Source: Latrodectus hesperus (taxonomy: Eukaryota; Arthropoda; Arachnida; Araneae; Theridiidae). From it: a stretch of 64,000 bases of DNA. Below are positions 36,045 to 49,299 of this stretch, piece after piece. The DNA is taken from contig CM075851.1 of NCBI GenBank assembly GCA_037975125.1, positions 121,969,964 through 122,033,963 on the forward strand. Direction: 5' to 3'. The stretch's first letter is position 1; every line of letters begins with the position of its first letter. The notes beneath the pieces were generated by a model, which saw only the letters and a program-made list of their open reading frames with translations, ran no database searches and was not told where the DNA came from. Position numbers and translations under genes: made by a program.

Positions 36045-37400
36045 CACTGCTGACCACCGTAAATGCAACATCCCGAAGGAAGCATGCAAATAACATAAAA
36101 TTTACAACAGTATTAGCGGAGGTTAAATATGCAAATGATTAGAATTTCAGCGCAGATGCACATCTCGCGAGCCTGTGGCGCCACTTCACACCGCTATTTA
36201 AGGATTGGAAATTTCGACGCTTTCAAGTTCGGCAATTTTGTTTTTCTTGTGGTTAAAAAAAATAAATAAATAAAAACGATTGTAGAAAACAGCGATAATT
36301 TTTTGATCAAGTATCCGATTTCAACAGAGGAAGGATAGTAGCTTACTGAGATTGTGGATTATCTTTCAGGGAAATCGGTAGTCGTGTTGGACGAAGCCAA
36401 AAACTGTAATGCGGATATGTGATCGTTGGATGCAGGAGAGTACGACGGACCGACGTGTTCAATCGCAACAGCCTCATTGCACCTCATCAAGTGATGACAG
36501 GCAAATTGTGCGCATGGCAGAGATGGATCGCACAGTCACATCACGAACTATAGTACAGTACATTCAGTTTGTAACGCATCATCCAGTGTCTGCGCGAACC
36601 AATCGACGTCGTTTACAGCAGAGTGGTCTGTCCACAAAACGTCCATTGTCGTCTACCCTTGACGCAGAACCACAGACGTCTCTGCCGCCAATGATGCGAT
36701 GAAAGAAGGATGTGAATGGCAGAATGGAATAAAAGTGCCTTCACAGACGAGTCATGTTTGTCTGCAACAGCACGATGGTCGCATTCCAGTCTAGAGACAC
36801 CGTGAAGAGAGGATGCTGAGAGGTCATGCACCTTATGGTATGGAGGGGTATTGGATATCTCTTGCACTCCTCTAGTACGCATTGCCGGTACTTTAAACAT
36901 CTAGTACTTCATCTCCGAGGTGATGGAGTCAGTTGTCCTTCCTTACATTCAAGGCTTGCCCACAGTCATATTTCAACAGATAATGTGGGACCACACTCGT
37001 GTCACGCATTGTCCAAAGGTTCTTCGTTAACCACCAGATTGAATTGTTTCCCTGACCGGCTCGCTCTCCGGTAGAAAGCATGTGGTCCAGGGTTGCTCAA
37101 CGATTGAACGAGATTACATCCCCAGCTGCCACACCAGATCAACTTTGGCAACGTGTGGAAGCTGATTGGTCAGCTGTACCCCAAGAACACACTCAAAGTT
37201 TCTTTGAATCAATGCCGTGGTGTGTGGTAGCGGTGATCTCTAACAATGGCGTTACTTTGGTTACTGATTTTGGCAGAAATCACACTCTACTGAAGTCTAT
37301 AAATTTAATCACTTGATTCTTGGTAAACATGTTATCTACAAAATAAATTTTGTTATGATCTCTTCTTTCTTGATGTTGCAATTTGGGTGAGCCAGCAGTG
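36045..37400 (+). mobile_element. Tc1-like element, full span, decayed
   Basis: 1356 bases between TA dinucleotides (36043-36044 and 37401-37402). The ends CACTGCTGACCACCGTAAAT and the reverse complement of ATTTGGGTGAGCCAGCAGTG are imperfect inverted repeats. It belongs to a subfamily different from the 23.4 kb element, judging by TIR and protein differences, and is older. Confidence 0.9.
36300..37312 (+). pseudogene. Tc1-family transposase, frameshifted
   Basis: HTH region: 'VSDFNRGRIVAY' (about 36325), 'MRICDRWMQESTTDRRVQSQ' and 'HHPVSARTNRRRLQQSGLST'. DDE region: 'FTDESCLCLQQHDGRI' (first Asp, about 36740), 'STDNVGPHSCHAL' (second Asp, about 36980) and 'SPVESMWSRVAQRLNE' (Glu, about 37075), to 'ESMPWCVVAVISNNG'. 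The frame changes several times and there are stops at about 36350 and 36701. Confidence 0.88.
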
Positions 37401-40290
37401 TAATTGTTGCCATGCAACAGACACAAATGAATTTAAGTTTCAATAAATAAAGCTTGTTCTTATCTTTATCCATTCATTAAACTTATGCAATTTGTTTTAT
37501 TTTAGTTTGAAAGTTCAATTTAAAATTGAATAAACAATAGTATCTTTAGGTAATCTAGCATTATCTTGTTGACTTGTGCTATCTATTATTTTAAGTTGTT
37601 TCCAACAGTTCATTTGCTTTAATTTTTTATTTGCACTGGTATTTTCTAAACCATTAGTACAGTATTTTTTTTATATATGTATAAACAATCGAAGGGAATT
37701 TTTTTCAGTTTTTGTATCTTCATCGTATTTCACTCGCAGCCATTTACTTAACAGATTAACAACATTGATTTTTAGCAATAATAATTTCTTAATTGATCTT
37801 TATTGACGGTGATTGACTATTAATATTGACTGGCTATTTAGCCCATCACAATCAGAAATTTAGGATGATTTATTTATCTCAATTCTGAGTTCAATTACAC
37901 AAAATATTTTTAGTACATGATAAAATGCTTATTTTCGTCTGAAGGTGAAGCATTTTATGATGAGACAAATTTCAGTGACTTGCTAAAAGATAAGATATTT
38001 TATGCCTTTTTTAATATTAAAACCATAAATCTAAGCATATATATTTTTTCTAAGCTTACATATCAAGCTTACTTTAACTAATGCATTTGGCATGAAAGGA
38101 TAAGAAAAACATTTTTCTCATTTTCAAATTTTACATAAATATTTTATACAAAGGAAATCAAGCATTTTAAAATAAATGAAATACAGAAAATAAATACTTT
38201 TTCTGTTCACATTTTTATTTTGAATACGAGAAATGAGGCTAACTTTATTGCGAGTTTTTTTATGTCCATCTTATCCTCTAATTAATTTTATTTTTACCAG
38301 AAGAAATTCTAAATTCGATTTCGCCTATAGAAATCTCACCCCTCTACATTCTAATTCTATTTTAAAGCAATTTTTAAAACTTATAGTTTTTTAATCAATT
38401 CAGACTATTATAAGTGCTTTTATGTATTTGAATTTAACATATCGTTTCTTATTAACTGTAAGAATTTATGATGCTTTATTAATTTCTAATACATTCTAAC
38501 AAAAAATATTAAAAACGCTTGTTTCATTCACGTATGAGGTAAAGTGATAATAAAAGAAATTTTTTATGCAGTTTATTTTGAAAGTCTAAAAAGCTATTTA
38601 AATAACACAGTACTTATTAATTGTTGACATGCAACATACACAAATGAATTAAAGTTTTGAATAAAGCTTGTTTCTTATCTTTATTCATTCATCAAAGTGA
38701 TGCAATTACTTATTTAATTTCATGTTTGAAAATTCAATTCAAAATTTTGTAAATTAAACATCCTTATAATGTCAAAACATTTTGTATTTTAATTTGCAAT
38801 AAATTGTCCTCGCCTCATAAATTGTTTTTCAACATTTTCACACACACAATTTACCTTATATTTAAAACTCTAGCAATGAATTTCTAGAAGTGTTTGGTTA
38901 ATGATGTTTGGCATTATAAAATTAATATGAAAAATGAATTTTTTTAACATTAATGTGTTTCAAAATAAATTAATTGAGATTCTTTATAGTCATGCTACTT
39001 CCAAGTGATAATAGAGGATAATATTTGGATGCTCACCTTAAAATAATTTAAGAGCGACATAAAAAAAAGTTATTTTATATACTTCTTTTTAATCTATTTT
39101 ATCAGCAATCGGTACACATATAAAGATAAATGCATAACTGTTTGTTTTTAGATATTTCAGAGAAATTTACAATTATAAATTACAACGGATTTGGTAAATT
39201 CATTTAAATATACAAAAATAATAGTTTGTGTAAATAGAGAGAACATTCTTAATTATTATATAGATTCATTTTTTATCAAGACAGTAATGCATGAATAATA
39301 ACTGATAATATCAGCCTATCAGTTTAACAAATCAATAAAAGAACTACATTTAACATGTTTACAGAACATTTATAGATGTAATAGCAAAGATTTTGAAGCC
39401 AAATTAGAAAATTTCTCGTTCGTTACTATAAGTATGTTTCCAGCGAAAGTAATTATTGTAAATAAGCTAAATTATCAATGTATAAAAACTGATAAATTTA
39501 GATTAAAAAAATCTTTCAGCTTTAATAAAACATAAAGCTAGACAAAATTCGAAATTTATTTAAAGTTTAGTTGAAATTAATTTTTTTCCTTTAATTTAAA
39601 TTTGATATTAAAACAAACTTAATTAAAGAAATTAATAATAAACCAAAATAATTATGATAAAAAATACTTAAAAAAAACTATATCATATTCAGTCAGATAA
39701 TATCATATTCAGTCAAAAGATTTATTGAAAATATATGCCTTATACAACATTTATATTATGTAGGATAATTAGTCTTGTTTTACAAGATTTTTATTTTGAA
39801 TACCTAAATATATTTAAAATTTAAAAAAACATTTCCAGAAAATTTTATAGATGTAACAAATTAGTTACAAATTAAGAATCAATGCAATTATTTTGCTAAG
39901 ATATAAATAATTATTCAATAGTTCATAGCAAAACATGCGAGCTACAAATATTAGTAAACATTTGACTCAATCTGTTTGCTCCATTAAAATGATAATTTCT
40001 CTTTAATTAAATAATTTGTATAGCTTTAATCATAATTACATTAATATATTACATTTTACTATAAGTCCTTTAACAGCAGATTATGTCAAACCATTTTTCA
40101 CAATCCAGTATGTAATTAAATTATATAAAACTTCCAAGATTACCACACATGCAGTAACAAGAAATTATAAAAAGAATAACAACAGAAAAATTTACATCTT
40201 TGTCAATAAACTATCATTTAAATATTTATATAAATAGAACGTCAATGAGAATTAGATTTGTGTTATATTATTTTACCTCCAAGCTATATG
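37401..40290. other. AT-rich intergenic DNA containing a duplicated segment
   Basis: Bases 37401-37532 are the right flank of the Tc1 insertion; 38424-38767 repeats both flanks without the transposon. An 18-base direct duplication (ATATCATATTCAGTCA) lies at about 39678-39718. No supported gene (37576-37806 and 40016-40237 are unrecognised open stretches). Confidence 0.5.
38424..38767. repeat. Local duplicate of the Tc1 target region, lacking the Tc1
   Basis: Shared blocks with 35806-36044: TTTGAATTTAACATATCGTT, AATACATT(g/c)TAACAAAAAA, TTGTTTCATTCAC and TCTAAAAAGCTATTTAAAT. Shared blocks with 37401-37532: TTAATTGTTG(c/a)CATGCAAC, ACACAAATGAATT and AATAAAGCTTGTT. The two halves are contiguous here, so this is a paralogous copy of the site without the 1.36-kb insertion. 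Confidence 0.85.
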
Positions 40291-40496
40291 GAACGCCATG
40301 CTGGCAGCTGAATGGTTAGCGCACTTACCTTTGGTTCAACAGTTTGTGGGTTTGAATCACACCTTGAGATTGTAAGTTTGTAATGGTCAATCCATTACAG
40401 AATCCATTCCATTCAGAATCCATTTTAAAATATAGGTTTAGCTCTAATTATAACTTTGTGTACATAATATGGTTATTGAGTGACAAACAAACCTAA
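40291..40496 (+). repeat. SINE family A copy
   Basis: 'GGCAGCTGAATGGTTAGCGC', 'CCTTTGGTTCAACAGTTTGT', a degraded B box (GGTTTGAATCAC), and the tail 'TTGAGTGACAAACAAACC'. An internal expansion (CCATTACAGAATCCATTCC) lies at about 40390-40420. Confidence 0.85.
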
Positions 40497-43400
40497 ACAC
40501 TGCATTAAATCATTAAGCAATATTCTCTAAGTCATATTGTTACTTAATTGCTAACAATATTGTTAATGCGATTCAAATTAGATAAGTATCATAAGATTCC
40601 ATATTCTATATAAAAATATTTGGGGATCTTCATAAAAATTTGATAAGGATCAGTTTATTAGTAGAACTTGCAGCTATGTAAGTAAATAAACTAGAAAAAT
40701 ATTAAAGAAAAGTACTAAATTTACAAAGCTGCTATAAGAGATGTTAAACTGGAAAATTATAATAAAAGCAGAAATTTAAACTTTTATTTTTATCTTAGTA
40801 TAAAACACTATGTATATTTAGTATACAAGGATTTATAGTATTTTATATTATAAATTATGAACTGAAAATCTCATTTGTAGATTGCTCTTATCTAGAAATG
40901 CATTGTAATAAGCAATCATATACTACAATTTACTATAAAGTAATATTTTTAGATTTCTAACATAGTATATTTTGTGATCAAAAAACTTTTTTTATCATTT
41001 ACTATTGGTACTAATGATATTTCTTGCATAAATTACACATGCCATTCATTTTTACACCAAATAATTAGTTTATCAAATCTTTATAAGATATGTAAAATAA
41101 AAGAACAAAAAAAAAAGGAATTATTTTAAAGTGGATATAGTGTTACATTTTTATCTCAAAATGTATTTAAATATTTTCTTTAAAATTTCAAGCATTTGAT
41201 ATTTTTATAGAATTTATTATTTATCATAAAAATGTTTTTGATAATAACATGAAATATTTCACTTTTTATATAACTTGGGTTATTTATTGAAAATTATTTT
41301 CATAAGGAATATTTTCATTTTGTATATCATGCTGGTTGATTTGTTTTTTAAGGCTACATATAAAATTTGGAATCAATAGATCTTCCAAATAGCCATAAGC
41401 ACCCAGACACCCCCAAGACATTTTTAGATATTTTGTAGGATATAATTTTGTTTGAGATATCTATGATATTTGAATAATTATCGCATATTTACCAACCATC
41501 CAAAGGGTAGAAGAAAATAGATGTCCAGTCGATATTTGGATATTGTGACATCTGTTGAATGTCTTACAGGGATTTTGGTTATACAATAGACATAAATTAG
41601 ATACCTTATAAATGTCTTAATATTTATTAGATTAAATATTATCTCCATGAGATATTTAAACCAAATCTGATTTAAAATCTTTTGAATATCTTTTTAGTTC
41701 ATTTTTTAGAAATTTTTGTAAATTTCTCAAAATGTTGGAGATGTGAAATAAAGATATAGTGCCTACAAAACTTTTCTTGAAAATTTCAAGTAAATTTTGT
41801 CAAGTTTCTTTGACAAGATATTTACAATGATGTACATAAAAATGAATTCATAATTTAATGAGTGAATATATTTCTTTCATAAAAACAATGTTAAAAAATT
41901 AAAGTGAACAAAATTTCATGGATCACACATTTATTTTTAAAGTAATTTCAGTAGAAGGTATTTCTTTTAAATAAAATTTGTTATATTATAAATCAATTAA
42001 AATGAACTTTAGAAAATGTATATTTTTCTTTTTGTTAACTATTATTTTTCGAAGAATTCATTATGGAAATATTTTTGTCTCTTAATACGAAAAACAATTT
42101 TTATTTTATAGTACAAAATAATTATTTTATTCACTTATTTTTATATGGCAAAAACTTTCAAATACAGAATCAAATATAGTATCACTTGTTTGAATTAATT
42201 TTCTTAAAATATATTTTGAAAATGTGAAAAACGATTGAGTCTAGAACTAATTTTTATATAAATTTTAATTCTTTTATTAAAAAAAAGTAGCTTACTGAAA
42301 ATTTAGTAACTAAATATGCTATATCTAAAATATTTTGGGAAAAAATAAAAAACATTACTTAATCAAAAATTGAAAGAATGATATAAATATTTAAATTAGG
42401 TGAAATCATGTTTCAGTGAATTATCTTTCTAAATAATGTCAAGAATCTGCAGCAAGATCTAAAGAAGGATAAATATATGGAGCTAAGTTTTCAAATTTAA
42501 AGATAGAAGCTTAGTTAACAACTTAACATTATCGTGTTACATATTTTCCAACAAGCATGCAAAAATATCAAAATTATAAAGATTATTCAACCCAGTGCAT
42601 CAAAACTAATTACATTTTCAATCTTCAAAGAAAGCTGTTTTTAAGTACTTTTGTAAATCAGCAACAATGACGATTAAAGTTTATTATTCTGAACCTTGAT
42701 TGATGAATTTCAAGTTTAAAAAATACTTTTAACTTAATATTAATAATTAATTACTTAATTTTGTTAGAATATTTATCTTATAGTAATTTTCAGAATAATA
42801 AAATATTAAACTATTAGAATAATTTCTCATATAAATGCTGTACAATTTATTTTAAAAGATATGATTTTATATTTTCCCAGGCACACACTATTTGACGCAT
42901 TATATCTTTATTTTAATATAATTTTTTTAATTTACAATATATAAAGCATTAAACTACATAATGAGTAATGTTAAAGAAAAAGCTTATCAAATATTCTTAA
43001 TAGAGTTATTCACCTGTATGAATTTTAAGTTTTCAAAAATTTATTTTTATTAAATTTTTTATCATATATTAAATAGCTTAAAAAGTACACAATGTAAAAA
43101 AAGTAAAAAATGTTGTATTAGAATCAATGAATGAGAAAGGAAAAGTCTAAAAAAGTAGTAATTTTATTTCTACAAAAATTAAATGAAAGATCAGGAATTT
43201 TATTCAGTTATTTAAGAAATCTGCTAGCTTCACCTTAATTTATCATGTCTCAGCCAATTTAATCAGCAATTCAATACTGGCATTTATGATAGTTCCACTT
43301 AAAGAAGCACTTTTTTTAAAGCAGCTGAAAAAATTAGATAAAATTAAAATTTGCACTAGATTTTAGTATTGATTATTTCAGGACAGTACTCTATTATCTC

Positions 43401-44559
43401 AGATATGTCCATGGGATCGAGCAGAAACAAAAGGAACAGTTTTACAAAGACAGAATTTTGCACAACTAAGCCTAATTTTTAAGAACAATTTTTTTTAAGT
43501 TTTCAAATGGTAATTTTTGGCAGCATGTTAGGTGATCATATTCTATTACATAGATTAGTGATAGAATATGATCACCTAACATGCTTTTCTTCCTGTTTTA
43601 ATAATAATTTTCCTTCCTACATTTTCAAAACATATATACAAGAATGTTTGTTTACTTTAAATAATTTATTGAAAATAAAGTTTTCAATGAAAAAGCACAT
43701 TAATTAATTTTCAAACTAATAAAAAGGGATAAATACTAAATCAAATAATGAACATTAAAATGAAGTTTGATGTAGAAACTCTTGAAGTACAAAGACTTGC
43801 AAGCACAAAAATGTTTTGTTGGGTTTGTGCATCAGATTTACAAGATGTATAACCTTTTCCAACTTCTTAAAAATAAATCCTAGCTTTCTGTTATTTTAAT
43901 AGTTAGTTCAATATTCAAGCAAATATTTTCATTTTCTGATAAATAATACTTTTTCTGATAATTATTTGGTTTTTCGGTAATAAGGGTTTCATAGACACAA
44001 AAACATGCTATATATAACTGAAAATAATTTAAATTACAGCAAAACTGACATTAAAATTCTAAAAAAAACCTTATATAGTAGTGAAAATAAAAAGAAATAT
44101 TTGAAAACTATCCTAAACAAGAATATATTTACTATATAGAAAGAGGACAGAACTCTGCTAAAAAACATAATAGAACATTGCATCCTTAACAACGGATAAT
44201 TAAAATACAAAAAAGAGGCAATAAATGAAGAAATTGATGGTCCAGATTTATATAGTTCTGTTTAAATATAATACGCAAAGAATACTTATCATCTAGTGTG
44301 ATTAGTACAAAATGTACAAGTTGAAAGTTAAAATATACAAAGAACATTCATACATGCTCTGTCCGTGCTGAAAGGATTAACAATATTTGGGTGCAAACAA
44401 ATAAAATCATCTATTTAATTACAAGTTTATATAAACATCAAGAGAATGATATTGTGAAACTATTGGCATACCAAACACAATTTATTATAACTTCAGACTG
44501 GAGAAAACTTCCTTTCTTTTTGCACCAAACTGGCTGCAGTTTTGTGCAGTAAATTCTGT
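40497..44559. other. AT-rich intergenic DNA
   Basis: About 4 kb with no supported gene. It contains the 25-bp perfect hairpin at 43522-43585; the open stretch at 43507-43707 merely crosses it. Confidence 0.5.
43522..43585. repeat. Perfect 25-bp inverted repeat hairpin
   Basis: AGCATGTTAGGTGATCATAT plus TCTAT (43522-43546) is exactly reverse complementary to 43561-43585, with a 14-base loop. The size is like a microRNA precursor, but perfect pairing is more typical of a recent foldback mutation. Transcription is unknown. Confidence 0.95.
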
Positions 44560-45606
44560 CATTTACTTTTTCATTATATGTTTTACAGTTGCATCAAATG
44601 TATGGCCAACACACTCATACATTTTTAAAATCTAAAAAAATTAATAATTTTTTTTCAAACAAATTAATTTAAATACAAAGCCTTTAATAAAGAATACCAG
44701 TCTTTTATACTTCCATCTTACAAAAACCTTCTATTTTTTGCAAATCTTCAACCAAATCAATAGGAATTCTAACAGGCAGCTCAATAAGTTGAAAATCATG
44801 AAGATTTTGGTGGTACACAGTATTTGCTAATATAAAAAATACTTTTTAAAATAAGTAATTTACATGCAATTTATACAGAAAATAATGCTTATTCCAATAT
44901 TTAATAATGCTTATCATGCACAATATATTTCAAATTTCCTCATGATTTTGGATAATTAATTTTTGGATTTACTTTAATAATTAAAATAACTTTTGTTAAA
45001 ACATGCAAAATGAAAGAAATTAAGAAATTTTAAATTGAAGTAATACATAGCATATTTTATTTACAAATATTTTAAATTGAGTATTGATAAATGAATGATT
45101 AAGAAAGCCATTATTTTAATGCCTCTAACTTATTTAAATATCTTTTATAATCTGCATATATATAAAGCATAGTAATTCAAATTACAAAATTATACAACAA
45201 AAATCAGTAAACTAATATACAACAGAGAAATTTTAATTTTTTTTACTACAATAATATCTTAAAGTATATATCTAAAATATGAAGAATATATAAAATTCAT
45301 TATATTTTCATGATAGTGATGTATGTTCCAGATATATAGGCAAAAATAGTTACATAGATAATTATATAAGAATTTATGCACAAAATGAATAAGTTTCAAA
45401 TCAAAACTAATTATTCTTACAGATCAGTAGCAATATAAATATCCAAAGTTCCAGGAGCTTCACTAGTAACATTTACAGATGAATTTGACATTGGTGCAGA
45501 TTGTTGTAAATTGCTGATATATTCTTGCATGAAAGGAAGATTTGAAATAGATGAAATTTTTATAGGAATGACAATGCCTGTTGATTCAGAAAGAGTCTCA
45601 ATCCCA
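44560..45606 (-). CDS. Possible exons of an unrecognised minus-strand gene
   Basis: Three stretches look exon-like. 45606-45421: acceptor ACAATACAG, one open frame including 'LSESTGIVIPIKISSISNLP' and 'FMQEYISNLQQSAPMSNSS', strong donor GATCT|GTAAGA. 44826-44722: acceptor ATATTAG, 'YHQNLHDFQLIELPVRIPID', donor TTTTT|GTAAGA. About 44627-44560: acceptor TTTTTTTAG, 'MYECVGHTFDATVKHIMKK' and a stop. Splice signals are good, but phases do not chain: the first leaves two bases where the second needs one, and the second leaves one where the third needs none. There may be unseen small exons, a pseudogene, or chance. A further short piece ('KLEEIKPAPE', about 50408-50440) could be upstream. No family recognised. 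Confidence 0.35.
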
Positions 45607-46818
45607 CTGTATTGTTATTACTCTAATAAATGTGAAAAAAAATATTTCTTTTCCTTTCGCTCCAGTTCGGACCTGATGAAAAATGTGATGCATCTTCAGC
45701 TTTTTGAAAAGCTGACAAGTAAACTCAAACACATCAATAAAAAAGTTTAAAATTAAAAATAATTGGAAAATATTGAAATAATTTTAAAAGTAAGCTGATG
45801 TGATTATTCACCAGAGAACACAATAATTTAGAATGATTTTTTTTTTACAAAAATTGATTTAATTATCAATATATGATTACTCACAAATTATGAATTTTAT
45901 AATGGCAAAAATATTTAAAGATAAAATTATAAGAAATGGAAATTGTATAAATGGGCTGTACTCAGAATTATAAATCAAAAAAGCTTAAAATTACTTGATT
46001 CTATAGTACATTTTTAAATGCTTTATATAAATTACCAATACTTGTTAACACTTCCACTCAAAAATAAACTTTCTTTTTTACATAAAATGAGTAAATAAAA
46101 AGAAAATGGGTACTATTATTTAATAAAATGTGCTTAGTAAAAACATTAACTGCTGCATTTGAAACATATTTAATTATAATTCTTAAGTAATGTTTCATAA
46201 TTAAATATGAAATGCAGAGCAATTTTTTTTAAAAAATAAGCTTATCAATAATATTTATTAAATTGATAGCTTAGTTAAAAATTGGATTTCTTTAAAACTT
46301 GGATATTTTATATCATTGTTAAAACAATTATTGCACCAAACAAGGATTATTTAAGTAATATCACTTATATATGTGAATACAGTGAAACATTAAAAATTGC
46401 ATAAGAAAACCAATTATCAAATTTTGCAGTTTGGGCAGTTCAAAAAATTTATTCTAAAATAATTGGTGATGATTTTTTATAATTAAATTATAAAGTATTT
46501 TATAAGAGAAAATCAATATGTCATCTTAAAATGTTCACCAAATCTTTGCAATGCATTATTCAATGACTTCTTACACCTTAATTTTGTTACATGTGATATG
46601 ATTTTGTGGTCACTTATAATATTTGAAAAAGACATAAATAAAATTATTGATTGAAAGTTCTTTTTTTAAAAAAAATCAATCAAAATTTCCTCACAATTAT
46701 ATAAAAATGGACTGCTAAATAAAAGCATTTGAAATTGACCTGAAGTTATATGAACTTGTGATTGTGTGCTGAATATTCTTAGTATTCTCAAGCTTCCTCA
46801 CATAATAATAAATCAAAG

Positions 46819-46856
<38 letters not shown>

Positions 46857-48259
46857 CTATAAACTGTGTTGAAAAAATTCACCAAATTTAAAGCACATGG
46901 GTCAATTTTATATATTTTACATATAAAGATAACAAAGGCAGAAAGGAATAATTTACATATGCTTTCAAAAGAAACTTTCAATATTTGGAAAATAAAGGAT
47001 GAGCTAATTTTTTTTATAAATCTATTTCCATTAAGATATCAACATTAAATGAACAATATTTGCATGTTATAAAAATTATTGCAAATATAAGTAAAGCATA
47101 CTTTTTATTTATATTTAAACTTTTTATTTACATTATTTATACGTAATATTTAAGTAGAACATAAAAAATATGGTCATTCCCACACTCCATTAAATTCAAA
47201 GATATATTTTGATAAAAGAAAATTTGTTTACCATATTTAACAACAATTCTAGCTTCATGGCAAATCTATTCACTATGTGGCTTATGTAACTTTTTCACCA
47301 ACTTTTAAATACTACTATTTTTAGTGGAGGCCACAGAAATCATTTTCTTACATCCAAGTCAATGACACAACTTTTATTTCATTTATATCAGCGAAATTTA
47401 CAATGTCAAAATTGTTCTTTCTCTATCTTTTATTTTATTAACAATTTGCAAAATTATTTAAAAATAGCTTAGATCAATTAACATTTACAAAAATAACACT
47501 ATTCTAAATTTGCTTTAAAATAACATAAAAATATAGACAAACAATAAAATAAAAAAATATACATAATTAAAGGAATTTAATAATCCTAATTTAGTGGCCC
47601 TTGAGCAGCTCCATTTGGAGTGTCTCAAAAGTCACTTTGAATTTCACATACAAAATAAATATTTTACAAATCTGTAAAATAGTTAAAAAGCAGTTTAATC
47701 AAAACTAATAATACTCTTACATATTTTCTTTCAAATATTTTTTACAGGTGCCAGTAATTAATAAAATATGTACAGCAGCTGAACATTACTACTGATAAAA
47801 TAATGAATAAGATACCACAAGTCATTAAATAAATAAATATCAACTTGTCATCCTTTAAATATGATTTTCACATGGCAATTAATTGGATTTATTTTATATA
47901 GAATTTATCATTCCAATGAAAAAACAAAATATGTAAGATTCAAATAAAAATATGATGAAGCAGAAATATATTATTGAGTTTCGGGTATCATTGTGCTATT
48001 AATGATACAATCTAAAATAAGAAACCACATAATATATTAACCAATAAAAATTTTTTTTTTGTGTTTTACATTCTATTTTATTAAATGAAAAAGAAATACA
48101 AACTGAAATTTTGACACAATCCATTATCTAGGAAACTATCCACATCTTTCTTCTTTCAATTATTCCCAAACACATCTATATTTCAAGCCTATGAGAAAAT
48201 AGAGATTAATATTTATTACCATTTCTTAAAACTGAAATTGTGTTATTTATGCGTTAAGA
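45607..48259. other. AT-rich DNA
   Basis: TA microsatellite at 46820-46855. Nothing else recognised. Confidence 0.5.
46820..46855. repeat. (AT)n microsatellite
   Basis: About 18 uninterrupted TA units. Confidence 0.95.
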
Positions 48260-49299
48260 ATGACTGCATACAGAATGAAGCAACAAAACCAATGGTACGA
48301 CCAACCTGCTGCCAAAGGGCACAGGGGTATTACCGGGAAAATTCAAGATCCTACTTTCCTGATGCCCTCGGACATCATGGAAAAGTCATACATGTTTGAA
48401 AGGACATTTGAAATAGTTTTTCCAACTAGAGACGAATGGGACAACAACATATTCGAAACTAAAACAGAAGATCTAACCTGGTACACAGATGGATCACTGA
48501 AAAACAGCCTCTCAGGACTGGGAGTATGTGGCGTGTCACCAAGAACCAGCCTATCTGTAAGCCTTGGGCGATACGCTAGGGTCTTCCAGGCAGAAGTTTT
48601 GGCCATTATCCACTGTCTGCGACTAAATATGAGGAAGGGCTACCACGATAAGCGGATTCTCATTTTTAGTGACAGTCAAGCCGCTTTAACAGAGCTCAAT
48701 TCTTTCTAAATCAAATCGAAAATGATTTTGGAATGTAGAAACCTTCTTACAGAACTGGCAACTATAAACAAGGTGATCCTTGTATGGGTGCCAGGGCACA
48801 GAGGTATTGAAAGTAATGAAAGGGCAGATGAACTTGCTTAACAAGGATTGTCTTTTGCTCCCATCGGTGCAGAACCTTTTTGTGGGATCAATTTGAAGAC
48901 TGCAAAAACAAATGTTCTTATATGGGAAAAATGGAAGATGTATGAAGCTTGGCTCAAATCTCCTGGTCAAACCCACGTTTAAGTATGATCTGTAGATCAT
49001 CAACAAGGATTGCCTCTGATATTCTAAGATGCTCTAGGCAGAAGATACGTTTAATCATAGGGCACTATTATTTCAGAAAACACCTCCATAAAATGGGACT
49101 GTTTCAGCAAGACCCTATCAGCAGGAAATGTCATACGCAAGAGGAAACGGCCCAGCATATCATTTACGAATGTGAGGCCCTTGCCCTCCCTAGATTAACT
49201 TCTTTAGGCATCATCCATACTAGAGAGTTACACCTGGACTCCATTAAAGAGTTATCGGACTTCATTAATAAAGTGGCTGACCCGAGCAACTGGAACTAG
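48260..49299 (+). pseudogene. Non-LTR retrotransposon C-terminus with RNase H, 5'-truncated
   Basis: The RNase H domain has all its key blocks: 'LTWYTDGSLKN' (Asp), 'VFQAEVLAIIHCL' (Glu), 'ILIFSDSQAALTEL' (Asp) and 'VWVPGHRGIESNERADELA' (His, Asp). After a frame change near 48950 comes a C-terminal CCHC-like segment 'KCHTQEETAQHIIYECEALA' and the final 'NKVADPSNWN'. In-frame stops after 'ELNSF' (about 48707) and 'DELA' (about 48839). RNase H downstream of RT is found in the I, R1, LOA and some Jockey-group elements. No RT is present upstream, so the copy is 5'-truncated. Without stops the domain would degrade RNA in RNA/DNA hybrids during insertion. Confidence 0.88.

Noticed and set aside
43507..43707. 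Plus-strand 66-codon frame
   Set aside because: Its first half is just the two arms of the hairpin read through; no other support.
45511..45750. Plus-strand 79-codon frame
   Set aside because: It overlaps the better-supported minus-strand exon-like stretch with splice signals; its own translation shows no motif.
48343..48606. Minus-strand 87-codon frame
   Set aside because: Antisense to the RNase H domain of the non-LTR element.
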